This document shows positions 1 to 11,577 of a stretch of DNA of 64,000 nucleotides, in pieces. A program made the position numbers and the translations under genes. Each line of letters starts with the position of its first letter. Position 1 is the stretch's first letter. Origin of the DNA: Vitrella brassicaformis (Eukaryota > Sar > Vitrellaceae); contig CDMY01000294.1 of NCBI GenBank assembly GCA_001179505.1, positions 1-64,000 of the forward strand, written 5' to 3'. Under the pieces are notes generated by a model. The model made no database searches, was not told the DNA's origin, and worked only from the letters and a program-made list of their open reading frames with translations.

Positions 1-829
1 CATGGATTGTGTCCATGGGATTGTGTGTCGGTCGCCTTGATTGTGTGGCTGGCCTCGCACCCGTGGCTACCTTTTGGCGATGCATTCGTGTCGTCGCCAT
101 CCGCCAGCAGCGGCCCTTTTGCCTCGGTCAGACTCTCAGCGAGCAGGTCCTTGAGCGACCCGCGCGTGAAGCTGATGCACTGACGCATGGGGTCATCGTC
201 CACACATGCGCCGCCGCGAGGACTCAAGGGGGCGGGAGAAGGAACGCAGTCCTCCTGGGATGCGCTGCAGCCCTGCAACATCCCCAGTGGATTCGGTCCG
301 CGAGTGAAGGCGTCCCGCGGCGACTGGAGTCGAGCCATTGTGCTACTGCTGATCGGTGTGTAGACTTCTTGTTGATGGGAGTTAGGGTAAGAAGAGTGCC
401 TAAAACAATAGAGGGAGGGAGGGCCGCCTCTTGGACACTGACGATGAATGATGGCGTCTCAATGCACGCGGGAAACCGCCAGCTTGGCGAGATTCTCGCG
501 ACGAGGAGACAAACCGCCCATCCAAGCGGCGGAACTTCGTGCCTTTTGTTTCTCAGGCGTCAATTTCGCTGGACTGTCTTAGCTCCGGGCAGCCACAAGC
601 GGCAGCATCAGAGGACCATCCGGCCAGTGACGCCCCACCGGCCCGGCGAGAGGCTACCGCGCAGGAGGCCGTGACACTGCGGCAGGAGCAGTAGCAGACT
701 GTTGACGTTGTGTGCCTGCCTGTATGTTGCCGTCGTTCGCAGCGCATTGCATATCCTCCCGTTTGCTGCATCTGCCCTCTGCGTGCTGCGTGTTGCGTGT
801 CCGGGTTGCATGTTCGGGTGCGTGTTTTC
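1..829. other. no convincing gene
   Basis: Open frames cross this stretch on both strands (for example a 221-codon frame on +). Their products are Arg/Cys/Ser-rich without domain, repeat or signal peptide, and no consistent chain of splice sites joins them. I see nothing supportable here. It could hold the 5' untranslated region of the possible + gene that starts near 830. Confidence 0.4.
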
Positions 830-1510
830 ATGTTGGACAGACCGACAGGGGACTTGGCCGCCAGGCCGCCTAGGGTGCTCTCTGAAACCGCTGCTGTTGA
901 CGACCATGAGGGGGCTCCCACTGCTCCCATGGCTGAGGAGCAAGTCAAAGGCCTACCACCTGGCCACCATCAAGATGGCGGGGTTGTCGGGTCAGCCGGG
1001 CTGCCAGCACTAATCGGCAGGGGATCGAGACAGCAGCAAAGTCGCCGGTGTCTCCTGTGCGAGTTCCGGCTTGCTCCAAGCGCAGCACACCCACCAAGCC
1101 GCGTACCAGCACTGTTACGAATGCCAAGCGGCCCGCACCCAAGCAGTCTGCGGCTCGGACAGTGCATACGACAGGCGATAGCTGCGGCGACCTGCAGCGT
1201 CCTGCGTTGCTTACACCCAATCGCATGCCATCGCAGCAGCACTTGGGAGGGGCCGCCCACGACAGGGCTTGTCAGCCGAAGCGCAACTTCATAAAGGAGA
1301 ACATGCTGGCTGTGTCAAAGCGGGGCGAGAAGGGTGAACAGGAGACTGGTGCTGGCGCAAGGTACGTCAGCCACTGCATTCCACCCACGCCGATGGATAA
1401 TCAGTCAGAAAAGGAAGGAGGCCGACCCGCACACATACCTGACCTGCATGTGTTGTGCGTAATTGGCTTGTGCCTGCAGGGTGCGCACGAGGCCGGCGGG
1501 CACCAAATGA
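830..1510 (+). CDS. possible small basic protein, unrecognised
   Basis: A tentative three-exon model. Exon 1 begins at the ATG at 830 and ends near 940. Exon 2 runs from about 1021 to a good GTACGT donor at 1361. Exon 3 starts after TGCCTGCAG at 1480 and stops with TGA at 1508-1510. The phases agree, but the first donor (GTCAAA) is weak. The middle exon encodes a Ser/Thr/Pro/Lys-rich, basic, probably disordered segment ending in KRNFIKENMLAVSKRGEK. That short motif recalls the KNFI...N pattern of enkurin-type flagellar proteins, too short for a family call. The next gene on the minus strand ends at 1928, so the two would be convergent. It may be noise or one part of a larger gene. Confidence 0.3.
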
Positions 1511-1927
1511 CAAGAGATCTGATGCGCGGTGGTGGACAGATGGATGGACGGCTGTCGCGGTGTGATGCGAGTCGGGTCGGTGGTGTGATACGAGTGGCCT
1601 CCTCTGGCGGACTGACTAGCTTGGCTTGGTGGATCTGTGTGTGAGCGTGACTCGTGTGTGCGTATGACTGACTGACGGGGACCCACTGACTGACTTGTGC
1701 GTGCCGTACATCCGTGTGAATGATGCAGACATATTCATGAGGAAAGCAAAGCAGGGAGGGAGGGAGAGAGGCAACAGACCGGTAGGAGGTGTGCAAAGAC
1801 AGAGAGAGAGGGAGAGGGGAGGGGCACCTGCCTGATGTTGACTTGATGTAGATAATCATGTGTGCAGGCCGTGTTGATTGATATTGGCCAGACAGGACCA
1901 TGCTCAACTTGTCGCTCAGCTTGTCTT

Positions 1928-3462
1928 TCAGGCACGGCTGCAGTGCAGCTTGACTTGGCTGCCCTGCCACTTGTCATTCATCTCATCTATCACTGCTGTC
2001 ACAGTGATAGTACACGCACTTGCAGATCAGATCCCTCCGCCCGTCGAATGCATTCATCACACCCTCGTAGCACCTGCACACACATGCGACACACATGGGC
2101 AAGCACCCACTCCATGTGCATATGGCTACCTTTGAGCATTGGTCGGTGTCTGGTGACGCGGCCGCTCATCTTTTTCTGGCCCACCAGCACATTCGGGACG
2201 TACCCGCTCGCCCTGAAGACACCAACACACAGACAGAACAGACACCCAGCGCCATGTCGCCTGCGAGTGTGAGGCATACGCACATGTATGAGAAGAGAGG
2301 CTCGGCGGCACCGCTCTTGGCGTCGAAGAGTGCTGCGTATTTGGACTTTGTCTGCTGCAGCTGTGTGGCCATGTCAGGGTCATCTTGCTCATCGACAGGC
2401 TGCCACTGATTCTGCAGCACGATCCCGCCAGGCTTGAGAGAGCGCTCAACCTAACACAACAGACATTGGATGGACGACGACATGATGTCTTCTCTATTGA
2501 GCTTCTTCCGTCCCACCAGGCCGAGGAACTCCGTGTCTCTGCATTGTTCTGGCACATGGTTGTCCTGCTTGAAGCAGTCCACGATTACAGCATCGTACAC
2601 CTGTACGTGTAGCAAGAGACACAGGAAACTTTCGTCCATCCATTCGTCCATCCATCCATCTGTCCCTGCCTGGTTGTTTGTGTCTCTGAGGGCGTCGACG
2701 CCTGTCTTGACATAGATGGTGCCGCCGGGCGACGGCTTCAGGCCAAAAAAGTGCTTCGCCACCGACACAACCCCTGCACAACCGACACACGGGAACACAC
2801 GTATGGCGGGAGCCGGGAGAGGGATTTACTCTCGTCTGGTTCGACAGCATCGACTGTGAGGGATTTGCCGGCACAATCGATGCCAGACAGCGACGAGTAC
2901 AGCGCTGCATGCCATGCCACACACACCAAGACAGGGATGCGGATATATATGCAATCAATGTCTCCCTCTTTCTCGCTCACCTCCACCGCCCAGTCCGATC
3001 ACCATGACTCGTGGCTCGCCGTCCTTCGGTGTTCGTGTGTTGCAGTGTCCTCTCACGACTTCATACATGCGCTGGTACAGCAAGTTGGGCGGCGGCGAGT
3101 CGGCAGCTGCACCACACACATAGACAGAGACATAAAGAGGCCGCACTCACTCTGTGCGATGCCATGTGTGCTTACGGATTGTGCATTGGCATTCTTTGGC
3201 ACATCCGTTCTTTGGCACATCCGTCGGCCTGCTGGTCGCCGCCGAGCTGGCATGAATTGAGGTCGAAGTCGCCCTCACACCTCACTGCTGTCTGCACGCC
3301 TGTTGGCGGCAGAAATGAGAGAAACCGCTCGTTGGTGTCTGTGTCTGCCTGGACCAGCACGGGGTATGGTTGTGTGTTGATGGTGCAGATGTCGACCAGA
3401 GACCCGTGAGTGGCCGTCAGGGAGAAGGCGAGCAGAGAGAGACACAAGGCGAGAGGCGACAT
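1928..3462 (-). CDS. secreted spermidine-synthase/METTL13-like methyltransferase-fold protein
   Basis: The start at 3462 opens with a clear signal peptide (MSPLALCLSLLAFSLTATHG), so the product probably enters the secretory pathway. Exons: 3462-3176, 3106-2981, 2904-2830, one from 2773, and three more to the TGA at 1930-1928. Exon 2 carries a glycine-rich nucleotide-binding strand, PRVMVIGLGGG. Exon 3 ends with VDAVEPDE, whose acidic residue is in the position that binds the SAM ribose in Rossmann methyltransferases. Later come VYDAVIVDCF and LKPGGIVLQNQW. This order matches the spermidine synthase/METTL13 superfamily. Whether it transfers methyl or aminopropyl groups, or is inactive, cannot be told. 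The intron after DALRDTNNQ seems to use a GC donor. The last exons (ending HCSRA) are less certain. Confidence 0.75.
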
Positions 3463-3841
3463 GACCGACGAGTGGATGGACAGATGGATGGCCAGATGGA
3501 TGTGAGGTGCTTTGGTTGATTCACACACTCGTCTGTCTGTGTCTCTCTCCCTCTCAGTCAGTCACATGTGCGATCGATGCAATCATGTATTCGTCCATGT
3601 ACATGTATTCACATGATCGATATCTCTCAGCTGATGTGTCTGGTGTGTGGTGTGTGGTGTGCCCTCCCTCCCGGCCCCTCCCTCTATCCCTCACTCATTC
3701 ATTCCATTCACAGCACGCACACAATCACATCAGCACAAGCACAAACAATACAGACAAAACAAAACCGCTGGCTGCTGCATCGTCATCATCGAATTGTCAC
3801 GACCACAGGACACCCGTCCATCGACGAGGTAGGTCTCTTGA
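3463..3841. other. spacer, no gene
   Basis: This lies between the start of the secreted methyltransferase-like gene and the stop of the next minus-strand gene. It contains pyrimidine-rich and CA-rich low-complexity sequence. I see no supportable gene. Confidence 0.6.
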
Positions 3842-6800
3842 TTAAAAGTCGGCGTGTCCGGGGTATCTCGGGAATGGAATCACGTCGCGGATGTTGTCAA
3901 CACCAGTCACGAGCATGATCAACCTGACACACACACACACACACACACCCACAACCACAACCATACCACTCTCTCTCTCTCTCTGTCATCTGTGTGATCC
4001 GTGTGTGTGCCTGTGGGTGGCAGGTTCACCTTTCGAAGCCCAGCCCAAAGCCTGCGTGTGGGACGGAGCCGTACTTGCGCAAGTCACGATACCACCAGTA
4101 GCTCTCGAGGGGCAAGCCCTGCAGCCACACAGACACACACAGGGAGAGAGGACACACATCAATGCCGTTCGTGTGGGTGGGAGCTGACTCGGCGTGCGAT
4201 TGCTCACCATGTCCTTGATGCGTCTGTCCAGAACGTCTAGTCGTTCCTCCCTCTGCGACCCGCCGATGACCTCTCCGATTTTTGGCAGCAGGACGTCCAT
4301 GGCGGCCACCGTCCGGTCGTCATTATTCAGACGCATGTAAAACGCCTTTATCTCCTTCGGATAGTTGTAGACGGTGACGGGCTGCTTGTACACCTGCTCT
4401 GTCAGATAGCGCTCTGCACACACACACACACACAGACACACACACCAAGACAGCATTTCACGCCATCAATACGCCCCCCTGCAGTCAGTGCTCACCGTGT
4501 TCAGAGCCGAGGTCCATGCCCCACTGCTCGGGCTTCTCCTGGAACTTGCTCTTGTGCTTCTGTAGTGCACACACACAATACACGCACAACATACACACAA
4601 CATGCCTGGCTGTCTGGTCGATTGCTGGCGACATTCTCTCACTGACCTGTAGGATTTCGAATGCCTCTGTGTAGGTGATGCGGACAAACGGGCTATTGAC
4701 GATGTGACGCAGTCTGTCAACCAGGCCCTTCTCGACGCGCAAGTCAAAGAACTCCTGCAGCCATACAATACATGCCATGGACCCATGCACAACCACGCCA
4801 GTGCTCGTAAGTGTCGTGTGTCCATACGTCTCACTGGGGGTGAGAGTGTGTGTAGTGTGTAGCCCACCCCACCCACCCACGTACCAGGTCCGCCATGCAG
4901 TTGTCGAGTACCCACTGGACGCAGTATTTGACGTAGGCCTCCGCGCAGTCCATGTCTTGCTGCAAATCGGCAAAGGCCATCTCGGGCTCGATCATCCAAA
5001 ACTACACACACACACACCGCAGACACCCACAGCTTGTGTGTGTGCATGACGCCACTTGATCCATCCATCCACTCGGCTATCGTATTGACGTACGTACCTC
5101 AGCGAGGTGTCTGGAAGTGTTGGAATTCTCGGCTCTGAAGGTCGGCCCGAATGTGTAGACGTCGGACAACGCACACGCATAGTTCTGACACACAGGAGGG
5201 ATCACCGGCAGGCAAGGCAGGTGATGCGTGTGGCCCTCCCTGCGTTGTGATGTTTTCTGTCTGATCTGTTCGCATGGCTCAGTCACCTCGACAGCGAGCT
5301 GTCCGGAGACAGTGAGGAAGGCCGGCTTGCCGAAGAAGTCCTTCGAGTAGTCAATCCTACACAGAACACAACGCGCACACACACGTCACACGAATGAATG
5401 ATTGATGACTTCGGGGGCCGGCGGTCAGATGTCGGTGGGTTGTTTCCGCTCACTTTTGTTCCTTGTCGACTGGCGCATTGCCTTTCTCGCCCACCTTGGG
5501 CAGCACAGTCGTCACCTTCTCACACACCACACACCACACCACACCAAACACACCACACCAAACACACCACACCAAACACACCACACCAAACACACCACAC
5601 CAAACACACCACATTGCAGCAAAACAGCCACTGGATCCTCCCTCCCTCTCTCCGCCCTGTCTGTTTGTCTGTCGATCTGTCTGTCTGTCTGTCTGTCTGT
5701 CTGTCCCACCTGGAACATCTCTCCTGCCCCCTCGCAGTCACAGCACGTGATAAGAGGGGTGTGGATGTACAGAAACCCACGGTCCTGCAGACAACACGAG
5801 AGGCCATTCGTCAATAATATATGGTGTGGGGTTGTTAATTCTGTCCATGCCATCCATGTATCTGATCTGATCTGTACCTGGAAGAATCGGTGTGTGGCCA
5901 TGGCGAGGGCAGACCTCACACGGGCGACGGCGCCAATCAGGTTGGACCGAGGACGCAAGTGGCTGGCAGCACGCACAACAGACGACAGGAAGGACGGTCG
6001 GTGCGCAACTCTTGTGCATCTTCCCAATGTGGCTGTCTCGCTCACCCGATCTCTCTCAGGAATTCCCGCGAGTGCTGCTTCTTGGAGAGGGGGTACGCAC
6101 CCGCGTCCGCCTCTGTGACGAAAGAAACGGCACGCAACACATATGCCATGCCGTGGGTGGCGCCACCTCATTTCTCTCTGTGTGTGTGTGTGTATTCCTG
6201 ACCTCCGAGGATGGTCATTGTGTGTGCGTTGGGGTCCTTGACGGCCAGCTCCACAGCCTGACCCTTGGCAGGAGACTCGACAATCGTACCCACAAATCTG
6301 CACACCACACCACACCACATCACATCATGTCACACAACGTCGACCACTGACACATTCCCCCATCTCTCCGTGTGGGGTACCTGAAGCTGCACCCAGCGCC
6401 GCATTTGAGTAGCTTGTCGAATCCCGCGACGGCCTTGTCGACGACGACCTGCAGGCTCTTGAGGCAGGAGCCGTCGTTGAGTTCGACGAAGCAGAAGGTG
6501 CCGCCGCCCTGCTTGCGGATGGTGCGGCTCCACCCACACACGGTGATGAGCTTCCCAACCCACGACGCACCCATGTCCTCAGACGCAACCAACACACTCA
6601 CGCGCACTCGGCCACCGAAGCTGCAGACAGCACCCGACGCAATCGACTCACTGCACCCCGTCGCTTTGCCCTTGGGTCTGTCTGTATTCACCTGAAGCTG
6701 GCTTGTGGAACCTTGTGGTTCGTGTCCTGTATGAGGCCGGCGACGGCACTAGGGCCATCCGCCGCAAAGGGGGTCGATCCAGTGCCGTTGGTCACGAGGG

Positions 6801-7150
6801 TGCCGTTGGCCATCCCGATCCCGCCTACACCACTACCAGCAGCAGCGGCAGCAGCAGGAGCAACAGGGACGGGAGCCGCTGCTGCTGCTGCTGCTGCTGA
6901 TGGCTTGGATGGCTTGGCCGACGGCTGGCTCGTGGGCGCAAGGGCCGCTGCAGCAGTGGAGGCAGCGGCGGCAGGTGCTGGCTCGTCATCAAACTGACAC
7001 ATGATAAGACAATCTGCTGGTGAGAGGGGTAGAGAGGAAGTGTGGGTGGTGTTGATTCCCTACCTGTGGTGCCCAGTGCAATACGGTGTTGAACCAGCGG
7101 AACACACAGGGGTAGTCCTTCCGCCGCTCGGCCTCCAGGTACTGACAACA

Positions 7151-7182
<32 letters not shown>

Positions 7183-8185
7183 GTGAGAAGCCATCCATCC
7201 ATCCATCCATCCATTGGTGGTCCAGTCGTCGCGTCAGTCGAGTCAGTCAGTTACGTACCTTGAAGAGCTCGTATGCGGAGAAGGACAGCGAGATGTCCGC
7301 TATGGTGAGGGTGTAGCCCACAAGAAATGTCCGCGGACGCATGTGCTCGTTCAAATACTCTGAGTCACAGCACAGCAGCACACCCATTGCACAAACCAAA
7401 TGCTCTCACCCATGGGTGGTCGGCCACTCACCCAGTAGTTTCTTGACCTCGTCTGAGGCCGCCAGCCGCCTCAGGACGGCCTGCCCCCGCGCACTGTCGC
7501 TCTGTGACGGCTGCTTCTTGGCCTGCTCGACGTGGTAGGTGCGGAGGAGGTAGTCGACGTGCTTGTCGGTCCAGTCGAGCCACTGGTCCACCTCAGCCTG
7601 CAACACCCACCACCATGGACAACTTTTCTTGTGTGTGTGTGCGTGTGTGTGTGTGTGTGTGTGTGGTTACCGTGTTGGCGAAGGTCTCGCCATAGAGCTG
7701 CTTGCTGGGCATCACACCAGCAACTGACAAATAGGGAAAAGAGCCACACAACAGCGATATGTCGTCATCGCACCGCCCACCCACTCACTCACCGTATCTG
7801 AGGATGCTGTTGACGTACGACAGCTCGTAACCATCAGGAAGCTCCAGCTTCGGGATCTGTGTCACAATAGACGACAGAACGACACGCAAAATTCCACCCT
7901 CCTCAGTTACACTGATCGTGTCACAGCAACACACATGACCGTACCTCGAAGCCGCCGGTGGACTGAGTCAGTGACGAGGCGGTCGGCGCCGCCGGTGGCT
8001 CCACCTCCACTGCCAGACCGACATAACGCGCCGCTGACAAGATCTTGCGGGCGGCCAGACTGCCCGCACTCGCTCGAAGCTTCTGAAGCAAGCAATCATA
8101 CATAGGCAGAGAGAGAGGGTGACACACTGACTGACATGGATGTCTGGTAAGTAATGCTTGTGTGTCCTCTGCTTGCACCCACCAT
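3842..8185 (-). CDS. asparaginyl-tRNA synthetase with N-terminal GST-like domain (cytosolic type)
   Basis: Charges tRNA-Asn with asparagine. About 15 exons. The N-terminal part has a thioredoxin-like GST stretch ([20 protein letters not shown]) and then an all-helical GST-C region with [28 protein letters not shown] and ADISLSAYELFK. An Ala/Pro-rich linker follows, then the OB-fold anticodon domain ([20 protein letters not shown]) and the class II core. Motif 2 is [10 protein letters not shown], followed by [13 protein letters not shown]. Motif 3 is GFGLGFERL near the C-terminus, which ends PGHADF at the TAA (3844-3842). No leader is visible, so it is probably cytosolic. I place the start at the ATG at 8185, joined by a splice to KLRASAG; the first exon is the weakest part. 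It is divergent from the CRY-DASH gene, with ATGs 334 bases apart. Confidence 0.88.
5527..5612. repeat. 14-15 base minisatellite
   Basis: About six near-perfect tandem copies of a CACACCACACCAAA-type unit within an intron of the GST-fused asparaginyl-tRNA synthetase. A TCTG tetranucleotide run follows at 5671-5704. Confidence 0.85.
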
Positions 8186-8518
8186 TGTCGTGTTTCTGTT
8201 GATCGGGCCAGCCAGTCAAGATCTCCCACTCATGGATAAACAGCCTTCGCACGAAAGCTGTTTCGTCTCGAATTAAACAACGCCTTGGCACCAGCGACAG
8301 CAGAACACGTCCAGTCCCCTGTCGTTTGGGGTTTTCTCCTATGCGAGCTACGCTTGCAGCGCTCGCATGGTCTTCGAGCTTGTTTGTGGTAGAAGGGAGT
8401 GCAGAGGCCTTGGATATCACCGAGGAAGGGCACCTGGATCTGCAGCTTTTGGTAGACAGGCCACAGAGGTGCGTTGAGATCATATCTTGGTCTTCAGCGG
8501 CTGCCGGCCTTCTCCGCC
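8186..8518. promoter_or_regulatory. divergent spacer with TGCGAGCT hairpin
   Basis: This 333-base spacer separates the starts of the asparaginyl-tRNA synthetase (-) and CRY-DASH (+), so it probably works in both directions. It holds a perfect 8-base inverted repeat, ATGCGAGC at 8341-8348 and GCTCGCAT at 8361-8368, around a 12-base loop. The octamer TGCGAGCT (8342-8349) recurs in three other divergent spacers of this window. Confidence 0.45.
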
Positions 8519-11500
8519 ATGTCAGTCCTCATTGTGCTCTTCCGCAACGACCTCCGCCTCCACGTAAGCACACTGCAAGGCAAGGAGCCACACACTACAC
8601 TGGGCTGGCTGATCCCTGTGCATTGATTGCAATACAGGACAACGAGGTGTTGCAGAGGGCTGTGTCGTCAGCCGCCGACCACGTCCTCCCCCTCTACTGG
8701 TGGGCACATAGACATGCAGGCCATGCAGGCCTTGGCACACACAGTCAGACGGGCTGTCATCTGGTCTGGCTGGCCATGGTGTGGTGTGTGACGATTATCA
8801 GTTTTGACCCCCGCCACTTTGCCAAGACGCACTGGTTCGGTTTCCCCCGTGTGTCGCCGCTGCGGTACCGCTTCCTCACGCAGAGCGTCTCGGACCTGCA
8901 GAAGAACCTCAGGAACAGGGGCAGTGGTGAGTGAGTGTGATGGAGATGGATGGCCACCACCCCATGTCATGTGTGTGTTGTGTGCCTGTGTGATGGGATG
9001 GCTGTGTGGTGTGCGGGTGCAGGTTTGTTGGTTCGCGTTGGGGCGCCTGAGGAGGTGGTGCCTGCGTTGGCCAAGCAGCTGGGTGGCAGTGCGACAGTCA
9101 AGGGCGTCCACCTGCATGAAGAGATCTGTGTAGGCAGGGGAGAGACAAGAGAAGCCACACCACAACAAACAGTAGCTAGCTATCGCTTCACGTCTTTCCT
9201 CCCTCTCTCGATGTGTGGGTGGGCGGATGCAGAGTGAGGAGCGGGGCGTTGAGCGGAGCCTGGCGTCAGAGCTGAAGGGACTCGGCATCCCCATCACCAA
9301 GTCAGCGAGACCTGTGGTGCTGGTCCTCACACTCCCACCCACCATCCCCTGTCTGTCTGTCTGTCTGTCTGTCTGTCTGCACACATCTATCTATCTTATC
9401 TCAAGGTGTTGGGGCAGCACCCTCGTCCACCGAGACGACCTGCCCTTCCCACCCACGCAGTTGCCAGACGTCTACACGCAGTTCCGCAAACGAGTCGAGT
9501 CGTCATGCGACATCTGCCCCGTTGTGGAGCTGCCCCAGCAGCTCAAGCCCCTCCCGCCAGCCATCGCAGCCGAGGAGGCCGCCAGCGCCGTCCCGCCCGC
9601 ATCGCAGTTTGGCATCAGCGAGGCTCCTGTGGACCAGAGGGGGGTTTTGCCGTTTCAGGGAGGGGAGACCGCCGCACTCAGCCGTCTGGACGGTGAGAGA
9701 CCAGCCTGTTGGGAAACTTGTCCTGTGGTGTCCATCTGTGGTGGCGCGCGTGTGTTGTGTTGTGTTTGCGTGTTGTGCAGAGTATTTCTTCAAGGCTGAC
9801 TGCTTGAAGGACTACAAGCAGACGAGGAACGGGCTGGTGGGTGCCAACTACAGCAGCAAGTTCTCCCCCTGGCTGGCACTGGGCTGTCTGTCGCCCCGAC
9901 ACGTCTACCACAAGGTCAAGGAATACGAGAGGCAGCGAGTCGCCAACGACAGCACGGTGAGGGGAGAGACCGACATGCATAATACACACACCCACTCACG
10001 AACGAAGACACATGCGGGCGCTGGCTGAATGTGGGAGTGGAGTGCCTCCTCATCGTGCGCCTGGATGTCTGTCTGTCTGTCTGTCTGCAGTACTGGTTGA
10101 TTTTCGAGTTGCTCTGGCGCGACTACTTCAAGTTTATCGGCGTCAAGTTCGGCACCAAGCTGTTCCAGGCGGACGGTAAGCCTTCCAATCACACAAACAC
10201 CATACAACAAATGCGCACAGTGTCTGTGCTGTGCTGTGCTGTGGATGCACCGCGTTGCCCCCTCCCTCCCTCCCTCCCTGTGTCAGGTCTCATGGGCAAG
10301 CAGGTCAAATGGCGCACCAACCGAAACGCGTTCGAGGTACACACACACACACACACACACACACAGGGGGTATATTTTTGCGTGTTGGTCAGGCCTGGCG
10401 CGACGGGCGCACTGGTGTGCCTTTCATCGACGCCAACATGCGTGAGCTGCGGGCGACGGGCTACATGAGCAACAGGGGCAGGCAGAACGTCGCCTCGTTC
10501 CTCACGAAGGACCTCACCCTCGACTGGCGCCTGGGGGCGGAGGTGTTCGAGGCAGAGCTGCTGGATCACGAGCCAACCGCCAACTACGGTGCGGTGAGGG
10601 GGAAGGAGGATGNNNNNNNNNNNNNNNNNNNNNNNNNNNNNNNNNNNNNNNNNNNNNNNNNNNNNNNNNNNNNNNNNNNNNNNNNNNNNNNNNNNNNNNN
10701 NNNNNNNNNNNNNNNNNNNNNNNNNNNNNNNNNNNNNNNNNNNNNNNNNNNNNNNNNNNNNNNNNNNNNNNNNNNNNNNNNNNNNNNNNNNNNNNNNNNN
10801 NNNNNNNNNNNNNNNNNNNNNNNNNNNNNNNNNNNNNNNNNNNNNNNNNNNNNNNNNNNNNNNNNNNNNNNNNNNNNNNNNNNNNNNNNNNNNNNNNNNN
10901 NNNNNNNNNNNNGGGGATGGGGCGGGCGGGAGGGGGTGAGATTGGTCTGGTCTTCTATCTATATGGCTGGCCTGGCTGCAGGCAACTGGAACTACGCTGC
11001 GGGCATCGGCAACGATCCGCGTGAGGACCGCAAGTTCAACATCATCAAGCAGGCCATGGACTATGACCCCAACGGCGAGTACGTCAAGCTGTGGTGCCCT
11101 GAGCTTACACACATACCGGTGAGGCGCATGCCATGGACGGTGTGGTGTGTACCATCCACCCACCCACCCATCCGTGTGTGTGTGTGTGTGCAGAGCCCCA
11201 AGTGTCACTGCCCCTGGACACTCACCCCCGCCGAGCAGCAGCAATACAACTGCAGCATCGGTCAGTCAGGCCCCCTCGCCCACCTCACACACACACATAC
11301 ACACACTTAACGGCATAGATGTGTGGATATATGGCTGTGTGCAGGTGAGGACTACCCCAACGCCATTTACGTGGACGGCAGCTGGCGCACACACCAGGAC
11401 AGGCGCCCGCCTCAGTCGAGCGGCGGTGATTCCTACTACGCCAAACGGTCCAATGTGGGCCGCGCAAGCAATGGCCGGGGAGGGGGGAGGGGAGGGGGCG

Positions 11501-11577
11501 GCCAGCAGCAGCAGCAGCAGCAGGACAACAACGGCGGTGGGAAGGGCAACGAGAGGAGATACAAGGTCAGGGAGTAG
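8519..11577 (+). CDS. CRY-DASH cryptochrome/photolyase
   Basis: Blue-light flavoprotein; DASH members repair pyrimidine dimers, mainly in single-stranded DNA, and may also signal. About 11 exons. The photolyase alpha/beta domain begins [19 protein letters not shown], then FDPRHF and [12 protein letters not shown]. The FAD domain has [49 protein letters not shown] and [13 protein letters not shown], and then [19 protein letters not shown], which is typical of the DASH class. The 300-N gap at 10613-10912 lies inside an intron: the exon ends at a GTGCGG donor near 10588 and the next starts after CTGCAG at 10981, giving an uninterrupted NYGNWNY. The C-terminal tail is Gly/Arg- and Gln-rich with two RGG-like stretches, ending KVRE. 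No organelle leader is visible at this start. Confidence 0.95.
10613..10912. other. assembly gap, 300 N
   Basis: Exactly 300 undetermined bases, inside an intron of the CRY-DASH gene. The round length suggests a placeholder. Confidence 0.95.

Noticed and set aside
9-674. A 221-codon frame at the start of the window.
   Set aside because: Low-complexity Arg/Cys-rich product, no domain or signal peptide, and no supporting splice structure.
5512-6318. A long minus-strand frame through the minisatellite.
   Set aside because: It reads through introns of the AsnRS gene and encodes simple repeats of Val, Cys, Trp and Gly.
10189-11244. A 351-codon frame on - across the CRY-DASH gene.
   Set aside because: It spans the N gap, so most of its length is undetermined, and it is antisense to clear CRY-DASH exons.
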